64,000 nt of DNA, taken from the NCBI GenBank assembly GCA_934754425.1, contig CAKVIN010000013.1:4530-68529 (forward strand). Direction: 5' to 3'. The first letter of the stretch is position 1. Every line of letters begins with the position of its first letter. This DNA is from an uncultured Candidatus Melainabacteria bacterium (GTDB lineage: Bacteria > Cyanobacteriota > Vampirovibrionia > Gastranaerophilales > Gastranaerophilaceae). The position numbers and the translations under genes were made by a program. The notes under the pieces were generated by a model. The model saw only the letters and a program-made list of their open reading frames with translations. It made no database searches and was not told the origin of the DNA. This document shows, in pieces, positions 17,530-25,929 of this stretch.

Positions 17530-18036
17530 ATGAATAATAAAAAAGAACTTCGCAAGTGGGCAAAAGAAAAACGACAAAATATAATAATTGAGAATGATTT
17601 TTTAGCTAAAAAGCTTGTGGAAACAGAAGAATATCAAAATGCAAAAAATATTCTGATTTTTTATCCGCTTAAATATGAAGTTAATTTATTATCACTCCTT
17701 GAAGATAAAACGAAGAATTTTTATTTACCTAAAATTCAAGGTGAAGACTTGATTTGTTGTCCATATTGCGTGGGAGATGAATTAAAGCAATCCTGTTTTA
17801 AGACTCTTGAGCCAACAACAAAACCTTGTAATAAACAACTCATTGACTTGGTTATCGTACCGGCATTATGTTGTGATAAAAACAATTATCGATTGGGCTA
17901 TGGTGGAGGATTTTACGACAGATTTTTAAAAGATTTTTGCGGGAAAAAAATCGTATGCTTGCCTAAAGAATTTATTGTAGAAAATGTTTTTGCCGAAAAA
18001 CATGATATTCCGGTCGATATAGTTATTACAAATTGA
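17530..18036 (+). CDS. 5-formyltetrahydrofolate cyclo-ligase
   Basis: Converts 5-formyl-THF to 5,10-methenyl-THF with ATP, feeding one-carbon metabolism. 168 residues, normal for the family. Visible are the N-terminal KKELRKWAKEKR helix, YPLKYEVNLL, and the diagnostic GYGGGFYDRFL. The ATG abuts the ilvD stop codon with no gap, so translation is coupled. No missing residues are noticed. Confidence 0.93.
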   Translation: MNNKKELRKWAKEKRQNIIIENDFLAKKLVETEEYQNAKNILIFYPLKYEVNLLSLLEDKTKNFYLPKIQGEDLICCPYCVGDELKQSCFKTLEPTTKPCNKQLIDLVIVPALCCDKNNYRLGYGGGFYDRFLKDFCGKKIVCLPKEFIVENVFAEKHDIPVDIVITN

Positions 18037-18064
18037 TGGGAAATGATAATAAAAATAATTCTAC

Positions 18065-18092
18065 TTGAACTATGTAGCCGATATGCTACAAT
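18065..18092 (+). promoter_or_regulatory. Promoter and operator of the HigBA-type pair
   Basis: TTGAAC (18065-18070) and TACAAT (18087-18092) are 16 nt apart. A perfect inverted repeat TGTAGC-N6-GCTACA (18073-18090) fills the spacer and overlaps the -10 box, the expected layout for toxin-antitoxin autorepression. Transcription would begin at or next to the toxin ATG. Confidence 0.75.
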
Positions 18093-18098
18093 ATTAGT

Positions 18099-18413
18099 AT
18101 GAAAGAAATTGTTTATTACCAAACAAATGATAATAAAGTGCCGTATTTAGAATGGTACAATTCGCTTGATAAGAGTTTAAGGCTCGTTGTCGATAAACGA
18201 TTATCAAAAGTTGAACGAGGCTTGTATGGTAAAATAAGACGACTTTCTGAAGAACTTTACGAACTTAAATTCGACAATGGTTTGAGAATTTATTACACAG
18301 AAATAGATAATACAATCGTTTTGTTATTCACAGGTGGTAATAAATCCAAACAAAGTAAAGATATTGAAACAGCTACAAAATATCTTAATGATTATAATGA
18401 AAGGAAACAATAA
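18099..18413 (+). CDS. higB: HigB/RelE-type toxin (phage Gp49-like)
   Basis: 104 residues of the RelE/ParE superfamily, Gp49-like HigB branch, which are ribosome-dependent mRNA endonucleases. Matching signs are the N-terminal VPYLEWYNSLD, the basic central segment (GLYGKIRRLSEELYELKF) and the core strand GLRIYYTEIDNTIVLLFTGG, ending in a KSKQSKDIETA helix. Its stop overlaps the antitoxin ATG (TAATG), and toxin-first order is typical of higBA. No Shine-Dalgarno precedes the ATG, which lies 6 nt after the -10 box, so the mRNA is probably leaderless. Confidence 0.85.
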   Translation: MKEIVYYQTNDNKVPYLEWYNSLDKSLRLVVDKRLSKVERGLYGKIRRLSEELYELKFDNGLRIYYTEIDNTIVLLFTGGNKSKQSKDIETATKYLNDYNERKQ

Positions 18414-18748
18414 TGAATAAGAAAGAAGAAACATTATTAAACAGTTTTCCGAAACACAATGACAACTTGAAAGAACAATTAAAGAATGATACTGAATATG
18501 CTCAAATGTGGCTTGATAGTCTATTGGAAGACTATTCAGAAACTAAAGATGTTAATGATTTAATATATAATTTAAAACCACTAATTGAAGCAAAATATAC
18601 TATTTGTGAATTTGCTAAATTAATAGGTATTCATAGAATAACTCTATATAAAATATTTTCACGCAAAATGGTTCCAAGTATAGAAATATTGCATAAAATC
18701 TTCTTAGGTCTTGGTTACGATTTAAAAATATCAGCAAGAAGAATTTAA
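18413..18748 (+). CDS. higA: HigA-type antitoxin with helix-turn-helix
   Basis: 111 residues. The C-terminal half carries a helix-turn-helix (EFAKLIGIHRITLYKIFSRK) and ends ILHKIFLGLGYDLKISARR, as in addiction-module antidote proteins paired with Gp49-like toxins. The acidic N-terminal half probably wraps the toxin. The start codon overlaps the toxin stop by one base. It is expected to bind the inverted repeat upstream of the toxin gene and repress the operon. Both genes look intact, so the module may be active. Confidence 0.82.
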   Translation: MNKKEETLLNSFPKHNDNLKEQLKNDTEYAQMWLDSLLEDYSETKDVNDLIYNLKPLIEAKYTICEFAKLIGIHRITLYKIFSRKMVPSIEILHKIFLGLGYDLKISARRI

Positions 18749-18785
18749 TATTTTATATTAATCAAAAAGTGTAAAACTAGAAAAA

Positions 18786-20453
18786 TCATTTTTTCAATTT
18801 TTTACAGCTTTCTTCTTCCATATCAACAAGTCCATCGTAATCGTTATCAACTCCATCAGAGCAAGAGCCGATTGAATCCAAGCCTTCTGCTCGTGGGTAA
18901 AATTTTAGCCACTTATCAGGAATTTTATCCCAGAGATAAAGGAAAAATTGTTTATAAAAAATTGCAGCTTCTTTATTTTCTAAAACTATCAAATTTTCAT
19001 CATTCTTACTTTCACCGTTTTTTGAAAAATTCATTGAACCCAATATTAAGTATTTATCATCAATTATCATTGTTTTAGAATGCATTTTCCCTGCATAATT
19101 TTCTATCTTTACCGGCATGCCGGCAGCTCTTAATTCACGTACTTTTGAATACTTAGCAGAAGCATTCAATGCGTCGGTTATAATCCTAACATCGACTCCA
19201 CGGTTTTTGGCTTGAATTAATTCCGTCACCATCCCTTTATGCGAAATCAAAAACGCAGGAATATAGATATAATTTTTTGAATTTTTAATCAATGGCAAAA
19301 TTGTATTCTGTATAGTTTTATTTTGGGGTGAAAAATAAATACCGGAATTATTAACCGACAAAATTTTATCTGAATGAAATTTACCTTCATACATTTGATT
19401 AAATTCTTCTGTATAAATTTTAGCTGCTGCAGGTGAATTTATAACAATTATTGCATTAGAATTATATCCGGACATATCAGTGTGAGAAAGGTTTGCAGAA
19501 CCTGTGATTACAATTTTATTATCAAAAACATAAAACTTGTTATGCATAATTGCAGATTTCTCTTTTGATAAAGAATCATTTTTCGTATTCGCAACAAGTT
19601 TCACTAAATCATTTGTATTTGGATAAATATTGCTATCTGTTGTATCAATATCATAAACAAGTCTGATTTTAACTCCACGAGCTTTTGCGTTCTTTATCGC
19701 ATTCTCTATTGACGGAACAGACGAATAACCATAAATTGCAAAATCGATTGATGTTTTAGCGGAATTAATATTGTTCAAAATTTCCTTACACATTTCTGTA
19801 GAACAATTTCTGTCCGGTTTGAGTTTTTGTGTAAAATCAGAAATAATAATTTTAAAATTCCCATTATTTAATACAAGCGGAACAACAAAAATTGTTTTTG
19901 TTTTCGCAGAAAATTTCTTATGCTTTTTATACCCTTTTTTAAGAACAATATAATTTTTTGATCGAAAATTTTTATCCAGCGGTAAATATTCTTCCGTATC
20001 CATATCAAAAATCATATAATTTGATTTTCGTATATTTTTAATCAATTTTTGTGCAGCATAATTATTCGTAAATTCGTTATTTTTTATACAAAAAGCCGAG
20101 TTTTCAAACTTTCTTTTATAACTGTATTTATAATAAATCAAGTCATCATTACTTACGAAAACTTTTCTGTTATTCAGAATATTTTCAGCCCAATATTTTG
20201 CTAAATTCCCGAGTATAAAAGCTTCATCTTCGGTTAAATTTAATCTCAATGCCAAATTTTTATTTTTAACGGAATAATATGAATCGAAACTATCAAAATC
20301 ATTGACTTTATATAATGTATTGTTTTTCAATTTTATTTCTATAGGAGAAGTTACTTCACTTACATAAGTTTCTTCAACAGAAAGATTCAGAAAAATCAAA
20401 AAATTTATAAATAAAAGAATTAAAACTGTAATTCCGATTATCTTTGTTCGCAC
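18786..20453 (-). CDS. Phospholipase D-like protein with two HKD motifs
   Basis: 555 residues. An N-terminal hydrophobic segment (about 6-25) anchors or exports it. Two PLD active sites are complete: HNKFYVFDNKIVITGSANLS (about residue 310) and HSKTMIIDDKYLILGSMNFS (about 460). The first 180 residues are of unknown type. The C-terminus ends with SDGVDNDYDGLVDMEEESC, an Asp-rich loop of the kind seen in calcium-binding surface proteins. Such enzymes act on phospholipids or nucleic acids; which one cannot be told. It overlaps the 3' end of the YdjC-like gene by 16 nt, so they are coupled. Confidence 0.85.
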   Translation of the reverse strand: MRTKIIGITVLILLFINFLIFLNLSVEETYVSEVTSPIEIKLKNNTLYKVNDFDSFDSYYSVKNKNLALRLNLTEDEAFILGNLAKYWAENILNNRKVFVSNDDLIYYKYSYKRKFENSAFCIKNNEFTNNYAAQKLIKNIRKSNYMIFDMDTEEYLPLDKNFRSKNYIVLKKGYKKHKKFSAKTKTIFVVPLVLNNGNFKIIISDFTQKLKPDRNCSTEMCKEILNNINSAKTSIDFAIYGYSSVPSIENAIKNAKARGVKIRLVYDIDTTDSNIYPNTNDLVKLVANTKNDSLSKEKSAIMHNKFYVFDNKIVITGSANLSHTDMSGYNSNAIIVINSPAAAKIYTEEFNQMYEGKFHSDKILSVNNSGIYFSPQNKTIQNTILPLIKNSKNYIYIPAFLISHKGMVTELIQAKNRGVDVRIITDALNASAKYSKVRELRAAGMPVKIENYAGKMHSKTMIIDDKYLILGSMNFSKNGESKNDENLIVLENKEAAIFYKQFFLYLWDKIPDKWLKFYPRAEGLDSIGSCSDGVDNDYDGLVDMEEESCKKLKK

Positions 20454-21334
20454 ACAGACTCACTTTCAGTCATTTCTGCAGCTGCTTGGATTTCTTTATA
20501 ATTTGTTATTTCAAAACCGATTTTTGCTATTTTTTCTTTCAATTTTTCATTTTTTGTAATCATAAATTCGGTGAAATGCCCATCAATCGTACCGTCTTCA
20601 TATCTGCAAGGATGAATTAAAGCTTCTGCAATAACTTTATCATACTTAATAGCCATTAATCCGTAAGAAATTGTTAAACTATTCATCATAGAAGTATAAG
20701 CGACACCGATAAGATTATCATTCGTATTCAAACCATATTTTTGAACATTTGACTCATTCATAAGTGTAAATGAGTTTAATAATGCAACTTTTATTAAATT
20801 TATCGGATATTTAACAGTCAAATGTTTAAACACATCAGGAATAATATACGGTTTTTCAAATTGTGTCCTTATTTGCTTAATTCCGTATTCTTTTGCTAAT
20901 TTACACACAAGCTCAAAAATCTTAGGAATAGCGTGAACATGTACGTGTGAATCAATATGACTTACAGGAGTTACTGCAAGAATTTTCTCTATTTGTGCTC
21001 TGAATTCTCGCTCAAGTTGTTCCATGAAAATTTCGTCATACAAAGATTTTAGAATAAAAACACCGTATCCATTATTAAAATTACCGTCACTGCCAACCAA
21101 ACGGTCTGAATCTGAACAAAGCGGTTTCCCTTCAATTACATTAAGATGAATTCCAACCCCCAAATCCGGACATGCCGGAATGATATTTGTATAAGCTTCT
21201 TCAAAAGCTAAACCATTAGCTACCAAACTCGCACTTTTCAAAATTCCGCAAGAATATCCTTCTAACACAGCCCTATTATATGCTTCACTCATTCCGAAAT
21301 CGTCTGCGTTTAAAATAAATTTTTTATCTGACAC
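20438..21334 (-). CDS. YdjC/ChbG/HpnK-like carbohydrate deacetylase
   Basis: 298 residues of the YdjC family, metal-dependent deacetylases of sugars. Motifs: NADDFGMSEAYN at the N-terminus, GVGIHLNV, and the metal-binding HIDSHVHVHAIP. Family members act on chitin oligosaccharides (ChbG) or on hopanoid intermediates (HpnK); the GT2 gene is divergent from it, as in lipid-linked sugar pathways, but the substrate is not certain. The start is GTG at 21334, with AAAGGAG at good spacing. Confidence 0.85.
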   Translation of the reverse strand: MSDKKFILNADDFGMSEAYNRAVLEGYSCGILKSASLVANGLAFEEAYTNIIPACPDLGVGIHLNVIEGKPLCSDSDRLVGSDGNFNNGYGVFILKSLYDEIFMEQLEREFRAQIEKILAVTPVSHIDSHVHVHAIPKIFELVCKLAKEYGIKQIRTQFEKPYIIPDVFKHLTVKYPINLIKVALLNSFTLMNESNVQKYGLNTNDNLIGVAYTSMMNSLTISYGLMAIKYDKVIAEALIHPCRYEDGTIDGHFTEFMITKNEKLKEKIAKIGFEITNYKEIQAAAEMTESESVCEQR

Positions 21335-21416
21335 TCAACACACTCCTTTGAAAAGTTATGTAAACATAATTCACTAATGTATAAATTTATTGTATTATAA
21401 TTCTGAGAGGAAAACA

Positions 21417-22379
21417 ATGAGCGAATATAATACTAAACTTGCAATAATAATTCCGTGTTTTAATGAAGAACTCGTGATTAAATCAACTGTAGATACACTT
21501 ATTTCTGTTATGGATAAGATTATAGCTAAAGGTAAAATTTCTAAAGAAAGCTATATCTATCTTGTGGATGATGGTTCTAAAGATACAACTTGGAGCATAA
21601 TCGAAAACTTGCATAATACTTATGGCGAAAGGATTAAAGGCACTAAGTTTATAAGAAATTATGGTAACCAAAAAGCACTTATTGCAGGTTTATTGGGCGT
21701 TAAAGAAATTGGTTGTGATTGCGTAATTTCGATTGACGCAGATTTACAGCAAGACGAAAACGCTATTGAATTATTTATTGACGAATTTCATAATGGTGCA
21801 GAAATTGTTTCCGGTATCAGAAACGATAGAAAAACAGATTCGTTCTTCAAAAAACACACCGCTCTTTGTTTCTATAGATTAATGAATCTTTTGGGGGTAA
21901 AAATTCCGCCAAACCATTCTGATTTTAGACTTGTAAGTAAAAAAGGATTAGAAATATTAGAAAAATATTCAGAAGCCGGACTATTTTTGAGAGGTTTTTT
22001 CCACGAAATCGGATTAAAAACTGCTTACGTACATTTTGATGTAAAACCAAGAAAAGCCGGATGTTCAAAGTTTAATTTTTTCTCACTCACAAGCCTTGCA
22101 TTGAACGGAATCACAGCTTTTAGTATTGTTCCTTTGCGAATTATTGCAGCGATGGGAGTGCTTACTGTTTTAGGTAGTTTTCTTTTGGCAGCAGAAGTTA
22201 TTTTTGAAAAATATTTTCTCCATAATACTCCGAGCGGTTGGGCAACATTGGTTGTATTACTTGCATTCTTCGGCGGACTTCAAATATTTTGTCTCGGTAT
22301 AATTGGCGAATACATGGGACAAATTTTTAACGAAGTTAAAGCAAGACCAAGATATATTAAAGAAAAAGAGATTTTATAA
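21417..22379 (+). CDS. GT2 glycosyltransferase, polyprenyl-phosphate type
   Basis: About 320 residues. N-terminal GT-A domain (AIIIPCFNEE, YLVDDGSKDTTW, SIDADLQQD with the DXD metal site, SGIRNDRKTDS) and two C-terminal membrane spans (about 232-257 and 272-297). This is the GtrB/ArnC/DPM1 layout, which transfers a sugar to undecaprenyl phosphate at the membrane. The ATG at 21417 follows AGAGG; an upstream TTG lies in the TATAAT box. It is divergent from a YdjC-like deacetylase, a common pairing in glycan modification. The sugar is unknown. Confidence 0.9.
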   Translation: MSEYNTKLAIIIPCFNEELVIKSTVDTLISVMDKIIAKGKISKESYIYLVDDGSKDTTWSIIENLHNTYGERIKGTKFIRNYGNQKALIAGLLGVKEIGCDCVISIDADLQQDENAIELFIDEFHNGAEIVSGIRNDRKTDSFFKKHTALCFYRLMNLLGVKIPPNHSDFRLVSKKGLEILEKYSEAGLFLRGFFHEIGLKTAYVHFDVKPRKAGCSKFNFFSLTSLALNGITAFSIVPLRIIAAMGVLTVLGSFLLAAEVIFEKYFLHNTPSGWATLVVLLAFFGGLQIFCLGIIGEYMGQIFNEVKARPRYIKEKEIL

Positions 22380-22459
22380 AAAATAAGTTAAACAAAGAAT
22401 AAATAAATTAATTTGTTTTAAAAAGTAAACTTACTTACATTTCAAAACATAGTCATACT

Positions 22460-23500
22460 TTACGAGATATGATTTTTTCCGGCACCCTTATGACTAATTC
22501 CGAATAGTGATTGCAAATATTTACTTGCTTTATTCATTTTTTCTGATTTTGTAACCGGCATGGATTCAATATTTTCAATCATTTGTATAACTTTATATGG
22601 TTCATCATTTATTTTGCACTTTTTAAGCGCAATTTCCCAATTACGATAATCTTCTTTGCAATCTGCATGAACTAATCCGGCATAAATCCCTGATAATATA
22701 GTTTTTTTGAAGATTTTTCTAACATATTTAACTTTATCACCGGAATCCGGTGCTTCCATCTCCGCTCCGGCACGATTAATAAATACTTCCAGAAGTTTTG
22801 CCGTCGTATTTCCATATGACTTGTCATACATAGTATTAATTTCATCAACAAGCATTAATTTACCTTTGCTTGTTACAATATTATTTGGATTTATTGAGTC
22901 AAATATCCCATATCTTCTTGCGCCAAATTTCATATCATTTAATTGAGCTAAGTCACATGCCAACTCATTATAACTATGTTGCGGTAAACGTGCAAATCTT
23001 GGTAAATATTTTTCTAAATAATATTTTTTAAGTCTTGCAGAGCCAAACATTTTTATCATATGTTGCGGAATACCTGCAGGCTGTTGTGGTCCTACGTTAC
23101 GAAGAATTTGTAATTTTCCCAGTTGAACAACTGCTTCTCCAAAATAATTTCTCAAATTTTTAAATACATCTTGTCCCCAAACAAGATTTTCACCAATATT
23201 ATCTTTTGTAATATTAGAACCAAGAGGAATTCTTGCGGCATACTTGTTTGTTACTTTTAGCACGATATTATGCGTACCGACACCAATAAATCTTGATGGG
23301 CGAATTATATCCTTAAGCGCTTCTTTAATTTTCTCGATTACGTGACCGGATTCTGCGGTTTTTAATTCCGGATGTGCCGCAATTTTGTCTAACACTTTTT
23401 CCAATTCTCTGGAATGCCCTTTAAAAGCCGGCTTTGTGTTTGTTGGCATTAAAGTATTGTTATAATTGTATGTTCTGTTATTTTGTAAATTAATATTCAT
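22460..23500 (-). CDS. Protein kinase-like fold protein, lineage-specific
   Basis: About 346 residues. No named family, but a kinase-like core is visible: FIGVGTHNIVLKV resembles a glycine loop, YAARIPLG a VAIK-type strand, and YGIFDSINPNNIVTS...LMLVDEIN resembles the catalytic loop D-x-x-x-x-N plus a DFG-like VDE. The canonical HRD histidine is absent, so it may be divergent or inactive. The N-terminus is disordered, then PAFKGHS. There is no Shine-Dalgarno; a TATAAC box lies 4 nt before the ATG. Upstream is another AAAAAGGCAATT element. Function unknown. Confidence 0.6.
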   Translation of the reverse strand: MNINLQNNRTYNYNNTLMPTNTKPAFKGHSRELEKVLDKIAAHPELKTAESGHVIEKIKEALKDIIRPSRFIGVGTHNIVLKVTNKYAARIPLGSNITKDNIGENLVWGQDVFKNLRNYFGEAVVQLGKLQILRNVGPQQPAGIPQHMIKMFGSARLKKYYLEKYLPRFARLPQHSYNELACDLAQLNDMKFGARRYGIFDSINPNNIVTSKGKLMLVDEINTMYDKSYGNTTAKLLEVFINRAGAEMEAPDSGDKVKYVRKIFKKTILSGIYAGLVHADCKEDYRNWEIALKKCKINDEPYKVIQMIENIESMPVTKSEKMNKASKYLQSLFGISHKGAGKNHIS

Positions 23501-23527
23501 ATGAGTTATAAAACAAACCAAAAAAAT

Positions 23528-23544
23528 AATTGCCTTTTTTGTTA
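23528..23544 (-). promoter_or_regulatory. AAAAAGGCAATT upstream element, copy 3
   Basis: TAACAAAAAAGGCAATT on the minus strand, about 18 nt before a TATAAC box and the kinase-like gene. Shared core with 15730-15747 and 40179-40196, but less of the flank is conserved. Confidence 0.4.
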
Positions 23545-23656
23545 AAAAGTGTAAAGCAAATTTATTTATTATTTCTAAAAAATATTTGTAAATTGTCCTT
23601 CCCTCAAACTCATTATTGTAGTAAAATATTGTTGTAAATTTAGGAAGGTTATTAAT

Positions 23657-24751
23657 ATGATTAACAAACTTATTAAAGAAGACACAAAAATGTTTTTAAC
23701 CGGCAATGAAGTTCTAGCTTATGCGGCAAATTCGGCAGAAGCGGAATTTATGTACGGTTATCCGATTACACCTCAAAATGAGATTATGCACACTTGGTGC
23801 AAACTTTTGCCAAAAACCGGTGCAGGATTCTTGCAGACTGAAGATGAAATTTCTGCAGGCTTTTCAACTATTGGCGGTATTTTAGCCGGAAAAAGAGCAT
23901 TTACTGCGACAGCCGGCCCTGGTAATGTAATTATGCAAGATGCTCAATCAATGGCGGAAATGATGAGAATTCCGTTTGTTTGTGCAGTTATGCAGAGAGG
24001 TGGACCTTCCACTGCAACAGTTATTTATGCTCAGCAAGAAACAAGATTAACTTGTTTCGGCGGTAATGGTGAAGGTTTCAGAATTGTATATTCTACTGCC
24101 GGTCACCAAGATTTGTATGATTATATGATTAAAGCGTTCAATACAGCTTGGAAATACAGATTCCCAACTTACGTTTTAGCTGATGGTTATCAAGGTAAGA
24201 TGAGAGAACCTGTAATGCTTTATGACCCTGCTTCTCGTGGAATTACCATGGTTCCGACTGAAAAAGCTTTGTTAGGCGATGGTCAAATCGGAGTTGACAG
24301 AAAATCTGCCCACTTAAGAAACACTTATAACATGGAAGAAGAACTTATGAATGTTCTTGAAGGTTATAAATCAGATTATGAAAAAATGTCTGAAGAAGTT
24401 CAAGAATGGGAAGAATACAAAGCTGAAGATGCTGAAATTCTTGTAATTGCTCACGGTATTGTAGCTCGTTCAGCAAGAACTGCAATTGATGAGCTTAGAG
24501 AAAAAGGTATTAAGGCAGGTTTATTCAGACCAATTACAATCAGACCACTTGCTGTTAAGCCATTAAGAGAAGCTGTAAGCAGAGCAAAACAAATTCTGTT
24601 CACAGAATCTGCAAACGGTCAACTTGCTCAAATGGTATTGGAAAAACTTTACGGACTAAACACACCTTACGAAACACTATTCAAAATGGGCGTTGGCGTT
24701 ACAGGTGATGATATTGTTAGTAAGGTTGAAGGAATGCTTGTGAATGCGTAA
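23657..24751 (+). CDS. korA: 2-oxoacid:ferredoxin oxidoreductase, alpha subunit
   Basis: Large subunit of a four-gene enzyme that oxidatively decarboxylates a 2-oxoacid, forms acyl-CoA and reduces ferredoxin in the cytoplasm. 364 residues: PFOR N-terminal domain (AEFMYGYPITPQNE, EDEISAGFSTIGG, ATAGPGN) and a transketolase C-terminal-like domain (about 245-364). AGGAAGG precedes the ATG. The Kor (2-oxoglutarate) and Vor (branched-chain) types cannot be separated safely by eye, so the symbol is tentative. The beta, gamma and ferredoxin subunits follow, separated by repeats. Confidence 0.9.
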   Translation: MINKLIKEDTKMFLTGNEVLAYAANSAEAEFMYGYPITPQNEIMHTWCKLLPKTGAGFLQTEDEISAGFSTIGGILAGKRAFTATAGPGNVIMQDAQSMAEMMRIPFVCAVMQRGGPSTATVIYAQQETRLTCFGGNGEGFRIVYSTAGHQDLYDYMIKAFNTAWKYRFPTYVLADGYQGKMREPVMLYDPASRGITMVPTEKALLGDGQIGVDRKSAHLRNTYNMEEELMNVLEGYKSDYEKMSEEVQEWEEYKAEDAEILVIAHGIVARSARTAIDELREKGIKAGLFRPITIRPLAVKPLREAVSRAKQILFTESANGQLAQMVLEKLYGLNTPYETLFKMGVGVTGDDIVSKVEGMLVNA

Positions 24752-24752
24752 C

Positions 24753-24953
24753 TGCTTAAGTCGTTAGGTCATTAAGTCGTTAAGACGTTAAGTTCATATT
24801 AAGAATTTTAATGTTGAATACGATAGAGGGTTTAGTTTTATTATAGATAAAAGACTTAGCGACAATATATAAAGTCAAAATAGTTGGCGAGTCGTTAGTA
24901 ATAATTAAAATGAACTTAACGACTTAATGACTATAAGACTTAACGACTCACTA
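24753..24953. repeat. Palindromic repeat Rep1, copy a (korA-korB gap)
   Basis: Long imperfect inverted repeat. The left arm at about 24757-24797 (AAGTCGTTAGGTCATTAAGT...) is complementary to the right arm at about 24909-24947 (ATGAACTTAACGACTTAATG...). The centre (TATTAAGAATTTTAATGTTG, AAAAGACTTAGCGA) is shared with copy b at 25722. MITE-like; it fills nearly the whole gap and stops just before the korB ribosome site. Confidence 0.85.
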
Positions 24954-24968
24954 AAAAGGAGAAAATCT

Positions 24969-25718
24969 ATGTCAGAAATATTAACTTTGCCACCAAAGCT
25001 TCCGAAATCACAGAATGCGGAAGTCGGTGCGAGCAAATTTTGTCCGGGATGTGGACACGGAATAACTTTAAAAGCTTTAGAAACAGCAATAGATGAACTT
25101 GGTATCCAGCAAAAGACTGTTTTTGGATGTGATATCGGATGTTCACTTCTTGCGTGGAATTATTTGGATGTTGATACTGTTCAAACTCACCACGGAAGAA
25201 CAACTCCGGTTATCTATGGTTTTACAAGAGCAAACAAAGACGCAATCGGTATTGCGTACATGGGTGACGGTGGCGGACTTGCTATCGGCTCTCAGCACCT
25301 TGTAAATGCTTCTGTTAGAGGCGAAAGAATGATGATTATTGTAGTTAACAATACTAACTATGGTATGACAGGCGGTCAAATGTCACCTACAACAATGCCT
25401 GGACAAAAAACAGAAACAACTCCTTACGGAAGAGATTGCGAAGTTACAGGTAAACCTGCAAAAGGTGCTGAGATGGTTGCTGCAATTGCAGACCCTGCAA
25501 AATCTTTTGTAGCACGTTCATCTGTTTCAAACTTCATGAAGCTTAAACAAACTTTTGTAAAAGGTTTGAAGAATGTAGAAAACGGTGGATTCTCATTTGT
25601 AGAAGTTTTATCAATTTGTCCTCTTAACTGGAGAACAAATAACGTCGATACATTCGGAAGACTTCAACAAATGGAAGAATTCTTTGAAGTTAAAGAGTTT
25701 TTGAATCCGGAAGGATAG
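24969..25718 (+). CDS. korB: 2-oxoacid:ferredoxin oxidoreductase, beta subunit
   Basis: Thiamine-diphosphate-binding subunit, about 249 residues. FCPGCGHGI at the N-terminus, CDIGCS, the TPP motif MGDGGGLAIG...NNTNYGMTGGQ, and the TTPYGRD segment are all typical of KorB/PorB proteins. The ATG at 24969 has AAGGAG at ideal spacing and is preferred to one 14 codons upstream that lies in repeat DNA. It is flanked on both sides by Rep1 elements. No residues appear to be missing. Confidence 0.93.
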   Translation: MSEILTLPPKLPKSQNAEVGASKFCPGCGHGITLKALETAIDELGIQQKTVFGCDIGCSLLAWNYLDVDTVQTHHGRTTPVIYGFTRANKDAIGIAYMGDGGGLAIGSQHLVNASVRGERMMIIVVNNTNYGMTGGQMSPTTMPGQKTETTPYGRDCEVTGKPAKGAEMVAAIADPAKSFVARSSVSNFMKLKQTFVKGLKNVENGGFSFVEVLSICPLNWRTNNVDTFGRLQQMEEFFEVKEFLNPEG

Positions 25719-25721
25719 AAT

Positions 25722-25911
25722 GTTCAAGAGTCATTAGGTCGTTGGGTCTTTAAGTCGTTGAGTTCGTATTAAGAATTTTAATATTGAATGCGATAGAAGA
25801 TTTGATAGTATACAAAAGACTTAGCGAATACAAGAATATTTAACAAGTCAAAACTACAATAATAATTAAAATGAACTTAACGTCTTAATGACTTAGTAAC
25901 CTAACGACTCA
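25722..25911. repeat. Palindromic repeat Rep1, copy b (korB-korC gap)
   Basis: Second copy of the element at 24753, diverged but alignable along its length: TATTAAGAATTTTAAT, CGATAGA, AAAAGACTTAGCGA, AATAATTAAAATGAACTTAACG. It again ends directly before a ribosome-binding site. Confidence 0.85.
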
Positions 25912-25929
25912 AATTAAAAGGAGATTAAT

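Noticed and set aside
24753..25911. Insertion sequence
   Set aside because: No transposase ORF; only short palindromic elements, so MITE-like at most.
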